DNA of 21,283 nucleotides from an uncultured Pseudomonadota bacterium. GTDB lineage: Bacteria > Desulfobacterota_B > Binatia > UBA9968. The stretch is from contig CAMLCX010000021.1 of NCBI GenBank assembly GCA_946478635.1, positions 1-21,283 on the forward strand. The letters run 5' to 3'. A program made the position numbers and the translations under genes. How positions within the stretch are numbered: the stretch's first letter is position 1; every line of letters starts with the position of its first letter. Shown piece after piece: positions 1-8,318 of this stretch. The notes under the pieces are model-generated. The model saw only the letters and a program-made list of their open reading frames with translations. It searched no databases and was not told where the DNA came from.

Positions 1-57
1 ATCCTCAGATTGACCGTAATCATGGCACCATGTTACGTTTAGTCTACAGGAGTTTGC

Positions 58-309
58 ATGCCAGCAGAAAGGCGAAAACGTCCGTCGTCCCGCGGCGACG
101 CCGATCACCGCTATTTCCAGACACACTTGAGTCGGCTCGTTCGAGAGCGTGGCGGCGAATGGATCGTTCTTGCCGAGGGGAATCTTGTTGGTATAGGGAA
201 AAAACAGCGTGTCCCGGGGCTCATCAAGAAGGCGCGCTCCAGATATCCCCACGCGACCCCGTTCGCCGCTCCCATACCGACCAAAGAAGACCTTGAGTGC
301 GTTCTCTAG
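58..309 (+). CDS. DUF5678-like small protein
   Basis: An 83-residue protein of unknown function. The central segment (about residues 33-63, WIVLAEGNLVGIGKK followed by a KKARSRYP stretch) resembles the DUF5678 pattern: a short beta hairpin stating a 'gene product in use' type W-V-x(4)-G-x-V-x-x-G core, then a helix. The N-terminus is basic and probably disordered. An AGGAG ribosome binding site lies six bases before the ATG. The stop codon lies inside the next gene, which starts 13 bases upstream of it in another frame, so the two are almost certainly translationally coupled. The partner is a retropepsin-like protease, a neighbour I associate with DUF5678 genes. No signal peptide or membrane segment is visible. 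The family call rests on pattern recall, not a search. Confidence 0.6.
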   Translation: MPAERRKRPSSRGDADHRYFQTHLSRLVRERGGEWIVLAEGNLVGIGKKQRVPGLIKKARSRYPHATPFAAPIPTKEDLECVL

Positions 310-698
310 TCTTTCCTTATACTCGCCTCGGCGGGCACTTTGCGCCTATTATTCCGGTTACTCTCTTCGGCCGAGACATACTGTTTAAAACGGAGGCCTA
401 CATCGATTCCGGAGCCTTTTGTTCGATATTCCACAGCGAAATCCTGGCCGCGCTGCACCTGCCGATGGGTCAAGGGCGAGTTAGAATGTTCAAGGCCGCG
501 GACGGAAATTTTATCCGCGCGCACTCTTTCCTTCTCCCCCTGCAAATCGACGATATAAAGGTCCGCGCGCCGATTGCTTTCTCGGACAAACTCACTGTCG
601 GGTTCAACTTGCTTGGAAGGCAGGCCATATTTAGCTCTTTTGGTGAAGTAGCATTTCGCGAGCGAGAAAAGCAAGTAATCTTCCGCGTTCGCACGTGA
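297..698 (+). CDS. Single-domain retropepsin-like aspartic protease
   Basis: A 133-residue protein with the layout of clan AA (retropepsin-like) proteases. The catalytic triad motif reads YIDSGAFCSIF at about residues 36-46, with Asp38-Ser-Gly as the catalytic core. Near the C-terminus (about 104-125) LLGRQAIFSSFGEVAF matches the conserved LLGR-x(3)-F-x(2)-F-x-V-x-F signature that closes this fold. Such proteins act as homodimers, each subunit giving one Asp. The start is a GTG overlapping the end of the DUF5678-like gene by 13 bases; no ATG is available before the catalytic motif. There is no signal peptide, so a cytoplasmic protease is likely. Substrate unknown. The stop codon TGA overlaps a possible GTG start of the glycosyltransferase downstream. 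Fold call is strong; activity is inferred. Confidence 0.75.
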   Translation: MRSLVFPYTRLGGHFAPIIPVTLFGRDILFKTEAYIDSGAFCSIFHSEILAALHLPMGQGRVRMFKAADGNFIRAHSFLLPLQIDDIKVRAPIAFSDKLTVGFNLLGRQAIFSSFGEVAFREREKQVIFRVRT

Positions 699-751
699 CT
701 CTAAATTCAGAACCGCCAGAGGCAAAGCCAATTTCTTTTCCGTGCCGCAGA

Positions 752-1900
752 ATGCGAATTCTCGTCTTAACCAAGCGCCAATACATGGGGAAAGATCTCA
801 TTGATGACCGATTTGGTCGGTTCAGGGAATTGCCCCTGGAGCTGGCGCGGCTCGGGCATGAGGTTCGGGGACTCGCTCTCAGTTATCGCCGGCGACCCGA
901 GGAAGCGTTCGTCGATGGTAGCAGCTCATCGGGCGCCGGTGTGACGTGGAATTCGGTTAGTCTGTTGAACGGATACTTGCCCCAACTCCGAAAATATACG
1001 CGACACGCGGTGACATTATCGCAGGAGTTTCGCCCGGACCTAATCTGGGCCTGTTCAGACGCCTATCATGCCATTTTCGGCAGCTGGCTCGCCAGCCGTG
1101 TTCGGGCACGATGTGTCATTGATTTATACGATAATTTCGAGGCGTTCCCCGCGAGCCGAGTGCCCGGAGTGTTGCCGCTTTTTCGCCGGGCAGTAACAAC
1201 GGTAGACGGTGTTACCGCCTTCAGCGGGCGGTTAGCGGATTACGTGATGCGAAACTACAAGCGGACTCAACCGACATTCGTCGTCGAAAACGGTATTCGC
1301 AAGAACCTGTTTCAGCCGCAAGACCAGAACGCATGTCGGGAACGGCTTGACTTGCCGAAAAACGCCACGATCATCGGCACGGCCGGAGCTTTGGACCGTA
1401 GCCGCGGCATCGAAACGCTCTTCGCGGCGTTCGAAATACTCTCTCGCGACATTGCGGATCTTCATCTGGTACTGGCTGGTCCACGGCCGCGAGAGTTGCA
1501 AATCCTCACGGGACCGCGGGTGCATGACTTCAAGGAGTTGCCCCACGAAGAAGTGGCAACGTTTCTCAGCGCGCTGGATATCGCCGTGATTTGCTATCGA
1601 CACTCGGCTCAAGGCGAACTCAGTTTCCCGCAAAAGGCCTATGAGATCATCGCCTGCCGTGTGCCGCTAGTCGCCGCAGCGGTGGGTTCGATGAATGAAT
1701 TCTTGCAAAATCACCCCAACTGTCTGTATGAACCTGAAAACCCGGCCAGCCTCGCGACTGCAATTCGGCGTCAATTGCAGCTGAGAACGCTTATCGACTC
1801 TCCAGTGCCTTCGTGGTCCGACTCCGCCAGGAAGCTCAGCGATTTTTTCCACCAGGTTACTGGTCAGGGCCCCACGCTCGCTGACCATGCGGTCCGTTAA
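752..1900 (+). CDS. Glycosyltransferase family 4 (GT-B fold)
   Basis: Transfers a sugar from a nucleotide donor during synthesis of a surface glycan; the acceptor is not known. The protein starts MRILVLTKRQYM, typical of the GT4 N-terminal Rossmann domain, with RFGRFRELPLELARLGHEV following. The C-terminal donor-binding half contains IGTAGALDRSRGIETL and HLVLAGPRP, then FPQKAYEIIACRVPLVAA, which is the E-x7-E region with only the second glutamate clear. The ATG at 752 is chosen because the conserved domain begins there. A GTG at 695 in the same frame would add 19 residues (401 in all) and overlap the protease stop by four bases (GTGA), so coupled translation from 695 is possible. Neither start has a good ribosome binding site. 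It ends tail to tail with the oppositely directed GT4 gene. Confidence 0.85.
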   Translation: MRILVLTKRQYMGKDLIDDRFGRFRELPLELARLGHEVRGLALSYRRRPEEAFVDGSSSSGAGVTWNSVSLLNGYLPQLRKYTRHAVTLSQEFRPDLIWACSDAYHAIFGSWLASRVRARCVIDLYDNFEAFPASRVPGVLPLFRRAVTTVDGVTAFSGRLADYVMRNYKRTQPTFVVENGIRKNLFQPQDQNACRERLDLPKNATIIGTAGALDRSRGIETLFAAFEILSRDIADLHLVLAGPRPRELQILTGPRVHDFKELPHEEVATFLSALDIAVICYRHSAQGELSFPQKAYEIIACRVPLVAAAVGSMNEFLQNHPNCLYEPENPASLATAIRRQLQLRTLIDSPVPSWSDSARKLSDFFHQVTGQGPTLADHAVR

Positions 1901-3045
1901 TCCCGACCATGTGTGCGCCCATCAAATACATCTTCATATTGTGCAGCCAGGTAACGCCACGAAAACTCCTTGGCTACTCGACACTGCGCGTACGAGCCCA
2001 AAGATAGACTCTGATCACGATCTTGCAGGAGCGAAATCACTGCCTGACTAAACGCTTGGTATTCCCGCGGCTCGACTAATATCCCGCTTCGTCCATCTTC
2101 CACCGCATCCGGAATCCCCCCAACTCGCGTCGCTACAACCGGCTTCCCCGCGGCGGCGGCTTCCAAGGCGACAATGCCGAACCCTTCGACGTCGTCCTTC
2201 GTGTCCAACGCGGGCAAAACAACCAAGTCGCACGTCTGATATAATTTGATCAATTCCTCGTCACTCGAGGAGCCGAGCAAGCGCACCTGGCTTTCAAGGC
2301 AAAGCCTTGCAACTACCGCGTTAATTTCTTTGGCTACGTCATCCCGATGGGTCAGCGACTCGGTCGGATTGCCGCCGACGATAAGAAACATCGCGTCAGG
2401 AATTTCTCGGGCAATAGGAACGAAGCAATTTTCGATAAACTCCTTGACGCCTTTCCGCCTTGCCAGGCGCCCGACAAAGAGAATGATTTTCCTTCCGTCT
2501 GCACCCCAGGCTCGTTTGTCTGCGGCGCTATCTGTTTGCTGCTTAAATCGTTCAGCAACGACTCCCGGTGGAATGACCGTGATTCGATCTGACGAAACTT
2601 TTTTCGATTGCGCGAGCTGCGCCGTAAAGCCGCTATTGGCGACGATGTGGTCGCAATACTTCAACCAGCGCACGCACAGCCACTGATAGATCAGGCTACG
2701 ATAGACAACATCTAGACCGTGGACCTGTACAACTGCTCGGCGTCCTAATATGCGCGAGAGAATTAGAACCACAGGCGTCACGACCGCGCTTCCACCGAAC
2801 ACCACGCCAATTTGTTTATCGCGCGCCAATAGAGCCGCGCCGCGCCAAACGGCGTAAAAAGCAAAGGCAATCAATCCCGGCAGCGGAGCGCGAAAGACGT
2901 TTTTTTCCGGCCCCGAAGCTGGTGCACGCGAAGTAATGACATACACCGGCTGACTCTTCTTGAGCTCGTCGCAGAGGCTACCGATCAGGTTTTCGATGCC
3001 GCCGCGGCGGGGCGGATAGTTCCACGTGATAACCAAGAGGTTCAT
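1897..3045 (-). CDS. Glycosyltransferase family 4, PimB-like
   Basis: A 382-residue GT-B fold retaining glycosyltransferase, last gene of the leftward glycan operon. N-terminal acceptor domain begins MNLLVITWNYPPRRGGIENL with the PPRRGG loop usual in this family; HGLDVVYRS follows near residues 110-118. The C-terminal domain has FVGRLARRKGVKEF (phosphate binding) and EGFGIVALEAAAAGKPVVA, a complete E-x7-E motif that contacts the nucleotide sugar, then VGGIPDAVEDGRSGILV. This arrangement is characteristic of mannosyl- or N-acetylglucosaminyl-transferases acting on lipid or polyprenyl acceptors; the actual sugar cannot be read from sequence. It starts ten bases after the methyltransferase gene. 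Its TAA stop shares the palindromic TTAA with the stop of the + strand GT4 gene, giving a four-base convergent overlap. Confidence 0.9.
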   Translation of the reverse strand: MNLLVITWNYPPRRGGIENLIGSLCDELKKSQPVYVITSRAPASGPEKNVFRAPLPGLIAFAFYAVWRGAALLARDKQIGVVFGGSAVVTPVVLILSRILGRRAVVQVHGLDVVYRSLIYQWLCVRWLKYCDHIVANSGFTAQLAQSKKVSSDRITVIPPGVVAERFKQQTDSAADKRAWGADGRKIILFVGRLARRKGVKEFIENCFVPIAREIPDAMFLIVGGNPTESLTHRDDVAKEINAVVARLCLESQVRLLGSSSDEELIKLYQTCDLVVLPALDTKDDVEGFGIVALEAAAAGKPVVATRVGGIPDAVEDGRSGILVEPREYQAFSQAVISLLQDRDQSLSLGSYAQCRVAKEFSWRYLAAQYEDVFDGRTHGRD

Positions 3046-3054
3046 TCGTCGAAC

Positions 3055-3783
3055 TTATTGCTTGCGAAGGACGCACAGATGATAGACCTGGTATTGCCAG
3101 GATAATGGCCAGAGGGGTAGCGCCAACGCTTGCGCCGCCCGGACGGGCCACTGATACCAGTGGCCGCGAAAAATCCACGAGATCGAGAGCACGTGCAAAT
3201 CTCTCCAGCGGTAGAGAACCCTGAGACCTGCGGACGCGAAAAGTTCCTGCCACTCAGCCAGGGAACGAACATCTTCTTTCACATCCGCCTGGTGCGTGCC
3301 CGAGTAGAGCCCAAAGCGCCAGGGTAAAAATCCCGAGTTGGGAACCAGGAGTAAGAGGACCGCATTGGGCTTGGCAACCCGGACCATTTCGCTGAGCGCG
3401 GCGTGGGGGTCCAAGAAATGTTCCAGCGCTCCCAGGCAAGAGATGAAACCAAATTCGTGATCTCGGAAAGGAAGCTGCTCCGCAGGACCGCAGTAGAGTT
3501 CGGCACCTGGCAACGCTCGGCGGCAAACGTCCAGCGCTTTTTGGGAGATGTCGATCCCCGCCGGCATGGCTCCGCACGCCGCGGTGGCCGCAAGCCAGCC
3601 ACCCGTGCCGCACGCTACGTCAAGTACACGCTGGCCGGTCCACGGTCCTAGTTTTTTTACCAGTCGCCGTAGGTGATGCGGAACCCGGGGCGTTTCTTCG
3701 GCATCGCGATAATAAACGGAGTCGTAAAACTCGCGAATTTGCTCTTGTTCGATGGTCGGAGCGGCTCTGTCGGGCTTGGTCAT
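3055..3783 (-). CDS. Class I SAM-dependent methyltransferase
   Basis: A 242-residue methyltransferase of the Methyltransf_11/25 type. Motif I is VLDVACGTGG at residues 53-62, followed by GIDISQKALDVCRRALPG (motif II, adenine/ribose contact), AEQLPFRDHEFGFISCLGALEH (motifs III-IV) and the LSEMVRVAKPNAVLLLLVPN strand-turn common in this family. The C-terminal 40 residues are rich in W, P, A and L, suggesting membrane association. It lies between a GT-C enzyme and a GT4 enzyme in the glycan operon, so methylation of a sugar or lipid-linked intermediate is the natural inference, for example capping of a growing chain. The ATG at 3783 is chosen; a TTG two codons upstream (3789) is an alternative. 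Spacing to the gene before it is nine bases. Confidence 0.85.
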   Translation of the reverse strand: MTKPDRAAPTIEQEQIREFYDSVYYRDAEETPRVPHHLRRLVKKLGPWTGQRVLDVACGTGGWLAATAACGAMPAGIDISQKALDVCRRALPGAELYCGPAEQLPFRDHEFGFISCLGALEHFLDPHAALSEMVRVAKPNAVLLLLVPNSGFLPWRFGLYSGTHQADVKEDVRSLAEWQELFASAGLRVLYRWRDLHVLSISWIFRGHWYQWPVRAAQALALPLWPLSWQYQVYHLCVLRKQ

Positions 3784-3792
3784 TATCAACGG

Positions 3793-5343
3793 TCAGTACC
3801 CCGCAAAAATTAGACCATCGCTGGCCCGCGCCCATGGACGCATGCCGATCGCCTCCTCGACCTCGCCGGCCGTCGGGAGATACCAACGCCAGGTAATCCG
3901 GTTAAAATACGCGAGTATGGCTTTATCTTCGTTTAGCGCACGTCTGAGTTGAGCCATTTCCATCGCGTAGTGCGGGTTTGGTCTGGAGGTCTGCGGATCA
4001 ACTTTTCTGGGTATCATCGCCGCCGGCGTTCCACGCAAAACATATAAGGCATCCGGCGCGTTGGAATAAATTCTATTTGCCGGGGGGAGCGAGGCCAGCT
4101 TCACAAGCGTCTCGGAATTTCGCCACTCGCGGCCCGCGTAACCCACGCCGTCTCGAATACTAAATTCCAACCAGCCTATTGACGCAGCTGCCTGAGCGGC
4201 AAGGGCAGTCATCAAAGATAGTGCTAGAATCGCCCGTGACACGCCGCTCACTCTAGAATCACGCCAGAGACTCGCGCCAAGGGACAAACCCACAACCAGG
4301 AGCAGAACATAGAGCGGCGACAACAGCCGGGTATCGACGGGCACCTGCGCGTCCAAAAACGAAACCGATCCCATCAGCATCATCAGATAGCTACACGTTA
4401 CAATCAAAAGAAACTTGACGGACGGAACTAACCACTCTTGAGGCGGCACTTGCGCGGATCCACTGAGCAAAAGACAAACCGCTCCCAGCAAAATGAGCAT
4501 GATCAATGAAATGCTCAGCGTATCCATCGAGGTCAACCAGGAGAACGATAACCAACTCGATACGATACCGAACACGGAAGCCATCTGCTCACCGGAAATC
4601 GGGTGAAAGGAAAAAGTGCGATCGACGAAACTTTTGGCGGCCCATAGGTTTCTAACCCCCCATGCGATCGTGAGCAGAAAACCGATTGCCGCAAAAATAG
4701 TAGCGTCGATCAGGCGGTCGCGCCAACGCCTCTCAGACAGCAACACGATGCCGGCGACGCCCGCGACCAGCGTAGCGAGTCCAGCGTATCGAACCAGAGC
4801 GCTACAACCAAAAACCACCGCCGTTAGAATCAGATCACGGCGACTTCGCTTGCGAAAAAAAACGAGCAAGGCAAGAACTCCGCCGAGTTGCAGCGCAATA
4901 AATAGCGGTTCCGACCAGGCCATTGTGTGAACCTGAACCATCGGAAATGCAATCAATGCAAATAACCCCACGATTATAGAAAGGCGAACCGAGTGGAGTA
5001 CGGAGAACCCCAGAGCACCCGCGAGCACTGCATTACAGGCGAAGAGACCGGCGGCGAGCCATCGGGCCACGAGTAACGGTTCAGCCCCGGTAACGGACAA
5101 CATCGCGAGCACAAATGAGTAAAGCGGTGGAAAGTGAACGACCGGGGCCAAAGTGCCGGAATCCGTCGGCAGGCTGAAGCCGGCTCCCCTGAGCAAGCTT
5201 CGCGCTCCGCCAATATAGACGGTCGAGTCCGGACTTAATCCAATTCCCCACGGAGTCGCGATAATGACGGCCATCCCCGCGGCAGCACCCACAAGACCGA
5301 GGCTAAGGATGAGTCCGAGCTTGATCCCTGTTATCAACAACAA
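3793..5343 (-). CDS. GT-C type integral membrane glycosyltransferase
   Basis: A 516-residue polytopic protein with about ten hydrophobic segments. The first periplasmic loop carries GLSPDSTVYIGGARSLLRG (Asp39 being the likely catalytic or metal-binding acid), then a proline-rich FPPLYSF turn; both features are typical of GT-C enzymes that take sugars from polyprenyl-phosphate donors, such as PMT/ArnT relatives. The last 90 residues form a soluble tail (NRIYSNAPDALYVLRG) like the C-terminal domains of such enzymes. The start is a run of three TTG codons at 5343-5335 with no ATG available nearby; GGGG lies a few bases upstream. Acceptor and sugar unknown. The donor is plausibly made by the GT2 enzyme encoded just upstream in the same operon (55-base gap). 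Confidence 0.8.
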   Translation of the reverse strand: MLLITGIKLGLILSLGLVGAAAGMAVIIATPWGIGLSPDSTVYIGGARSLLRGAGFSLPTDSGTLAPVVHFPPLYSFVLAMLSVTGAEPLLVARWLAAGLFACNAVLAGALGFSVLHSVRLSIIVGLFALIAFPMVQVHTMAWSEPLFIALQLGGVLALLVFFRKRSRRDLILTAVVFGCSALVRYAGLATLVAGVAGIVLLSERRWRDRLIDATIFAAIGFLLTIAWGVRNLWAAKSFVDRTFSFHPISGEQMASVFGIVSSWLSFSWLTSMDTLSISLIMLILLGAVCLLLSGSAQVPPQEWLVPSVKFLLIVTCSYLMMLMGSVSFLDAQVPVDTRLLSPLYVLLLVVGLSLGASLWRDSRVSGVSRAILALSLMTALAAQAAASIGWLEFSIRDGVGYAGREWRNSETLVKLASLPPANRIYSNAPDALYVLRGTPAAMIPRKVDPQTSRPNPHYAMEMAQLRRALNEDKAILAYFNRITWRWYLPTAGEVEEAIGMRPWARASDGLIFAGY

Positions 5344-5398
5344 GCCCCGCGCGACGTGTAGTACACAGGATTTTCAATCTTTTCATCGACGCTGCTTG

Positions 5399-6295
5399 TC
5401 AATCGCCATCGACGCTCTCGTCGTGGCCCGAAGAAGAGCGTCTCTCCATGCGCAGCAGCGCGATCTGTTCGGAAACAAGTCCGAGCATAAAGACGAGCAC
5501 GGCAGCAGTAAACATAAGTGCGGACATGTTCGTGAATCGGTATTCGGTGAGATAGGTGTAAAGATAATTCGACATGCCGGCCAGAAAAAACAAAATGCTT
5601 ACAGGAAGAAATACCCTAAACGGCGAGAACAGCGTCGCGATTTTGGTGATGATCAGGAGAAAGCGAATGCCGTCGGTGATCAGGCTGATTTTACTCTGGC
5701 CGGCGCGGTACAGAGTTTGAATGGGCACGTATTTGACCGTGAATCCGGAACGCAAAAACGCCAGGGTCAGGGTCGTCGGATAGGAAAACGTATTCGGCAA
5801 CAGATCGATAAAACTCAAGGCGTCGCGTCGGGACAGAACCCGAAAGCCGGAGGTTAAGTCTTGCACTTTAAACCGGGTGACATAGGACGCCAGCAGATTG
5901 TAGAGCAGGTTTGCCGCGTAGCGGTGAAATCTCAGCTTCGATCCCTTGGCCCGGGCGCCCACTACCATGTGATATTTTGCAGCTTCGCCGAGCAATTTGG
6001 GAATGTCCTCGGGCTTGTGCTGCCCGTCGCCGTCCATTAACAAAATGATTTTCCCGCGCGCCGCGCGCATGCCGCTCTTCACCGCCGCGCCGTTGCCGAT
6101 ATTGTAAGGATGGCGGATCACGCTGGCGCCGGCGTTGAGCGCGATCTCCGCGCTGCCGTCGGTGGAACCGTCGTCGACTATGATGATTTCCGCGCGCGGG
6201 AGCCGGAGTTCATGGATCTTGGCAAGCAGCGCCGCCAAATTCGACGCCTCGTTGAAAACCGGAACGACAATCGAGATATCGCAACCGCTAACCAT
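5399..6295 (-). CDS. GT2 polyprenyl-phosphate glycosyltransferase with membrane anchor
   Basis: A 298-residue family 2 glycosyltransferase of the dolichol-phosphate mannose synthase/GtrB type. The GT-A domain opens ISIVVPVFNEASNL, followed by IIVDDGSTDGS (donor uracil/ribose binding) and ILLMDGDGQHKPEDI (the DxD metal site). QDLTSGFRVLSRR about residues 144-156 is the acceptor-side signature of this subgroup. Two C-terminal membrane helices (about 225-252 and 260-284) match GtrB-like enzymes, which are anchored in the inner membrane and load a sugar from UDP or GDP onto a polyprenyl phosphate. It overlaps the upstream GT-C gene by eight bases, so the pair is translationally coupled: a natural donor-maker and donor-user pair. 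Confidence 0.88.
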   Translation of the reverse strand: MVSGCDISIVVPVFNEASNLAALLAKIHELRLPRAEIIIVDDGSTDGSAEIALNAGASVIRHPYNIGNGAAVKSGMRAARGKIILLMDGDGQHKPEDIPKLLGEAAKYHMVVGARAKGSKLRFHRYAANLLYNLLASYVTRFKVQDLTSGFRVLSRRDALSFIDLLPNTFSYPTTLTLAFLRSGFTVKYVPIQTLYRAGQSKISLITDGIRFLLIITKIATLFSPFRVFLPVSILFFLAGMSNYLYTYLTEYRFTNMSALMFTAAVLVFMLGLVSEQIALLRMERRSSSGHDESVDGD

Positions 6296-8069
6296 GCAAT
6301 TGATAGACGCTGTGGCCGCGGTCGCGAAATTTGAGATCGAGCCGGCTTTGGGCGAATTGGTTCCAGAGCGCCGCCTGGGGCGCGGTCAGATTATGCGTCA
6401 AAAATTCAGTCAGAATGTCCTCACGCATCATGAGATGAGTAATTTTTTGCCGGTGCAGCGCCTGGGCAATGTCCCCGGGAGTTTTTGCGGCGCGAATCGC
6501 CGCCAGGAGATATCCCGGCAGATCGCCGCCGTCATGAAAATATTCTCGGTCGCAATAATACGCTCTCCGGCCGACAAAGAGAAGATAAATTCTCGCGGAT
6601 GCTTCAGTGTTGCCATTGATGAATTGCAAAGCCGAATACTCCGGCAGCGCGCGCGTCAGATAAGCGACGCGACTTTCGCCGCCGCTGAGATAGGCGAGCG
6701 GGGCGGCGGCGCGCGCATAGCGTGCCAGGTAAGTCCCGTGCCACACCGCGAAAACAATCAGCACGACGGCGAGGTAAACCGGCCGTTTGATCCGAATGTA
6801 GACGTTGAAGATCCCGTAAACCGCTAGAACGACCAGCACGGGAACGATCGGCAAGATATAGCGAATGCGCAAATCGACGAGAAAGATTGCATAGAGCAGG
6901 AATAGTAGAGCAAAGCTGCCGAGAAGCTTTTTCTCTTCCAGCCATTTTCCCTTGAACGCCCAGGGCAGAAACAAGATCAGGACCGGCGTCAATACGCCAT
7001 CAAAGAATTGCGGATTGTCATCTCTACCCGAAGTGAAAACTCTCAGGGGAAGACCCAGGATCTGCCAGATATTTTCACCGTAGAGCAGCTCGCGCTTCAC
7101 AAAGATGCCGAGAGCGCCAAAGCTCGCGGTCTCCGGTGAGGCTACGGGTTGAGCCGTGAACCAGTTGCCCAGTAAAGGATAGAAGGGATTCCCTGTTTGA
7201 ACCCAATTTTTTACCAGCCACGGCACAAACGGCAGCAGGACACCGCAGCCAAAGACCCACAGTTCCGCGCCGATTTGGCTTATTTTTTTGCGCGGCGGTT
7301 TGACAATGACGAGCAGGAACAGAAACGAGATGAGCAATGCGGCAACCAGAGCGCTCGGTTTGGTCGCGAGGGCAAAGCCGAGCGAAAGCGCGGCCAGAGT
7401 CAACCAGGCTCGCGATTCCCTTTCCTCGCGCCAGCGCAGCAGAGCCAGCAGCGCTGCGGTCGTGTAGAAAATCAAGCCGAGGTCGATGTAACCCCAGTGA
7501 CTCAGGCGCGCGATCACCGGCGTCGAGATGAAAAGAAAAAAACCCAGGAGCCCGTATTCCGCGCTCATGCGGCGGCCCAAATACGCGTAGAGCAGCAAGC
7601 CGGTGAGAAAGGCAAACAGGGCGTGGATCAGTTTGGGAACGAAGTCATACCCCCAGTACACCCACGGCGTGTAGAGCATGTCGAGGAGCATGGGGTAATA
7701 GGCGTAGGGCGCCATCGGCACTTCGATGATGCGCCCGGCCTCGCCGTACAGGCGCGGGATCGCCAGGTGATGGGTGAGCTCGTCGCGGCTGGTGGGCGGC
7801 AAAAAACCAAGGACAATTTCAATGACCAGGAAAATTAGAATCGCCGCCCAAAGCGCGCGGCCGACCCAGTTTGTCTGCCGCGGTATCGCAAAAAAGTGGA
7901 TCAGGAAAAAAACCGCGCTCAGGACCAGGACGACAACGACGCCAGAATTGAGCAAAGCGCTATGGACGTAGCCGGCCAGACCGAACAAAAAATAGCAAGT
8001 CGCGCAGACGCCGAGCAGGCACCCAACCAGACAGGTTCGATTGAGGAGAATTGAAAACCGCTCGTCCAT
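6288..8069 (-). CDS. GT-C/ArnT-like integral membrane glycosyltransferase
   Basis: A 593-residue polytopic membrane protein, first gene of the leftward glycan operon. After two or three N-terminal helices, PPTSRDELTHHLAIPRLY (Asp96-Glu97) occupies the first large periplasmic loop, the location of the catalytic acidic pair in ArnT/PMT-type GT-C enzymes. Later come LSHWGYIDLGLIFY and LATKPSALVAALL, both familiar from PMT_2-like (GT39/GT83) proteins, and NWVQTGNPFYPLL, a motif common in bacterial membrane proteins annotated as putative mannosyltransferases. The last 130 residues form a soluble C-terminal domain. These enzymes transfer a sugar from polyprenyl phosphate to a glycolipid or protein on the periplasmic side. 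The substrate cannot be read here. Its ATG lies 140 bases left of a palindromic repeat. Confidence 0.82.
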   Translation of the reverse strand: MDERFSILLNRTCLVGCLLGVCATCYFLFGLAGYVHSALLNSGVVVVLVLSAVFFLIHFFAIPRQTNWVGRALWAAILIFLVIEIVLGFLPPTSRDELTHHLAIPRLYGEAGRIIEVPMAPYAYYPMLLDMLYTPWVYWGYDFVPKLIHALFAFLTGLLLYAYLGRRMSAEYGLLGFFLFISTPVIARLSHWGYIDLGLIFYTTAALLALLRWREERESRAWLTLAALSLGFALATKPSALVAALLISFLFLLVIVKPPRKKISQIGAELWVFGCGVLLPFVPWLVKNWVQTGNPFYPLLGNWFTAQPVASPETASFGALGIFVKRELLYGENIWQILGLPLRVFTSGRDDNPQFFDGVLTPVLILFLPWAFKGKWLEEKKLLGSFALLFLLYAIFLVDLRIRYILPIVPVLVVLAVYGIFNVYIRIKRPVYLAVVLIVFAVWHGTYLARYARAAAPLAYLSGGESRVAYLTRALPEYSALQFINGNTEASARIYLLFVGRRAYYCDREYFHDGGDLPGYLLAAIRAAKTPGDIAQALHRQKITHLMMREDILTEFLTHNLTAPQAALWNQFAQSRLDLKFRDRGHSVYQLHG

Positions 8070-8209
8070 CAGATTGCGCTACGAGAGCGGCAACGCATCC
8101 ACGCGCTGCGCGGGGACGGAAAGGAATTCGACTCTTGTGAAATGGCAACCAAATCGGGGGTCGGGAAGTTTCCGAACCAGAATTGTTTTCACCGTTTCCG
8201 GCTCGCTGG
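8070..8209. other. Leader region of the glycan operon
   Basis: No protein or RNA gene is visible in these 140 bases upstream of the GT-C gene. A leftward promoter is expected here because the next gene in the same direction is separated by the palindromic repeat at 8210-8300, but I could not find a convincing -35/-10 pair. The apparent 100-residue reading frame running leftward from 8262 through this stretch is a translation of the repeat, not a gene. Confidence 0.4.
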
Positions 8210-8300
8210 AAAATCCCCCTTAATCCCCCTTTGTCAAAGGGGGAATTCGCCGGCGAGGACAAATTCCCCTCTTTGAAAAAGAGGGGTCAGGGGAGATTTT
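8210..8300. repeat. Nested palindromic intergenic repeat
   Basis: A 91-base element made of two hairpins inside an outer imperfect inverted repeat. Hairpin 1 is CCCCCTTTG (8225-8233), one base, CAAAGGGGG (8235-8243). Hairpin 2 is CCCCTCTTT (8266-8274), three bases, AAAGAGGGG (8278-8286). The two ends, AAAATCCCCCTTAA on the left and TCAGGGGAGATTTT on the right, are roughly complementary. Read leftward the first half translates as SPFDKGGLRGIF, a phrase I recognise from spurious hypothetical proteins in many environmental genomes, which marks a dispersed non-coding repeat. It lies between two leftward operons; hairpin 2 could stop or slow transcription from the lipoyl-protein gene, though it lacks a clean U-tract. 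Confidence 0.8.
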
Positions 8301-8318
8301 GGGCAAGTGCATCGACGT

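Noticed and set aside
1..57. Promoter TTGACC at 10-15 for the first gene
   Set aside because: No acceptable -10 box at normal spacing; not reported as a feature.
5264..5857. 197-residue rightward frame
   Set aside because: Antisense to the GT2 and GT-C genes; composition is low-complexity charged residues with no family resemblance.
6135..6827. 230-residue rightward frame
   Set aside because: Antisense to the GT2 and GT-C genes, whose motifs are unambiguous.
7197..7838. 213-residue rightward frame rich in Q, E, R
   Set aside because: Antisense shadow of membrane helices in the GT-C gene.
7960..8262. 100-residue leftward frame containing SPFDKGGLRGIF
   Set aside because: It translates the palindromic repeat and then overlaps the start of the GT-C gene in another frame; this phrase is a known spurious product.
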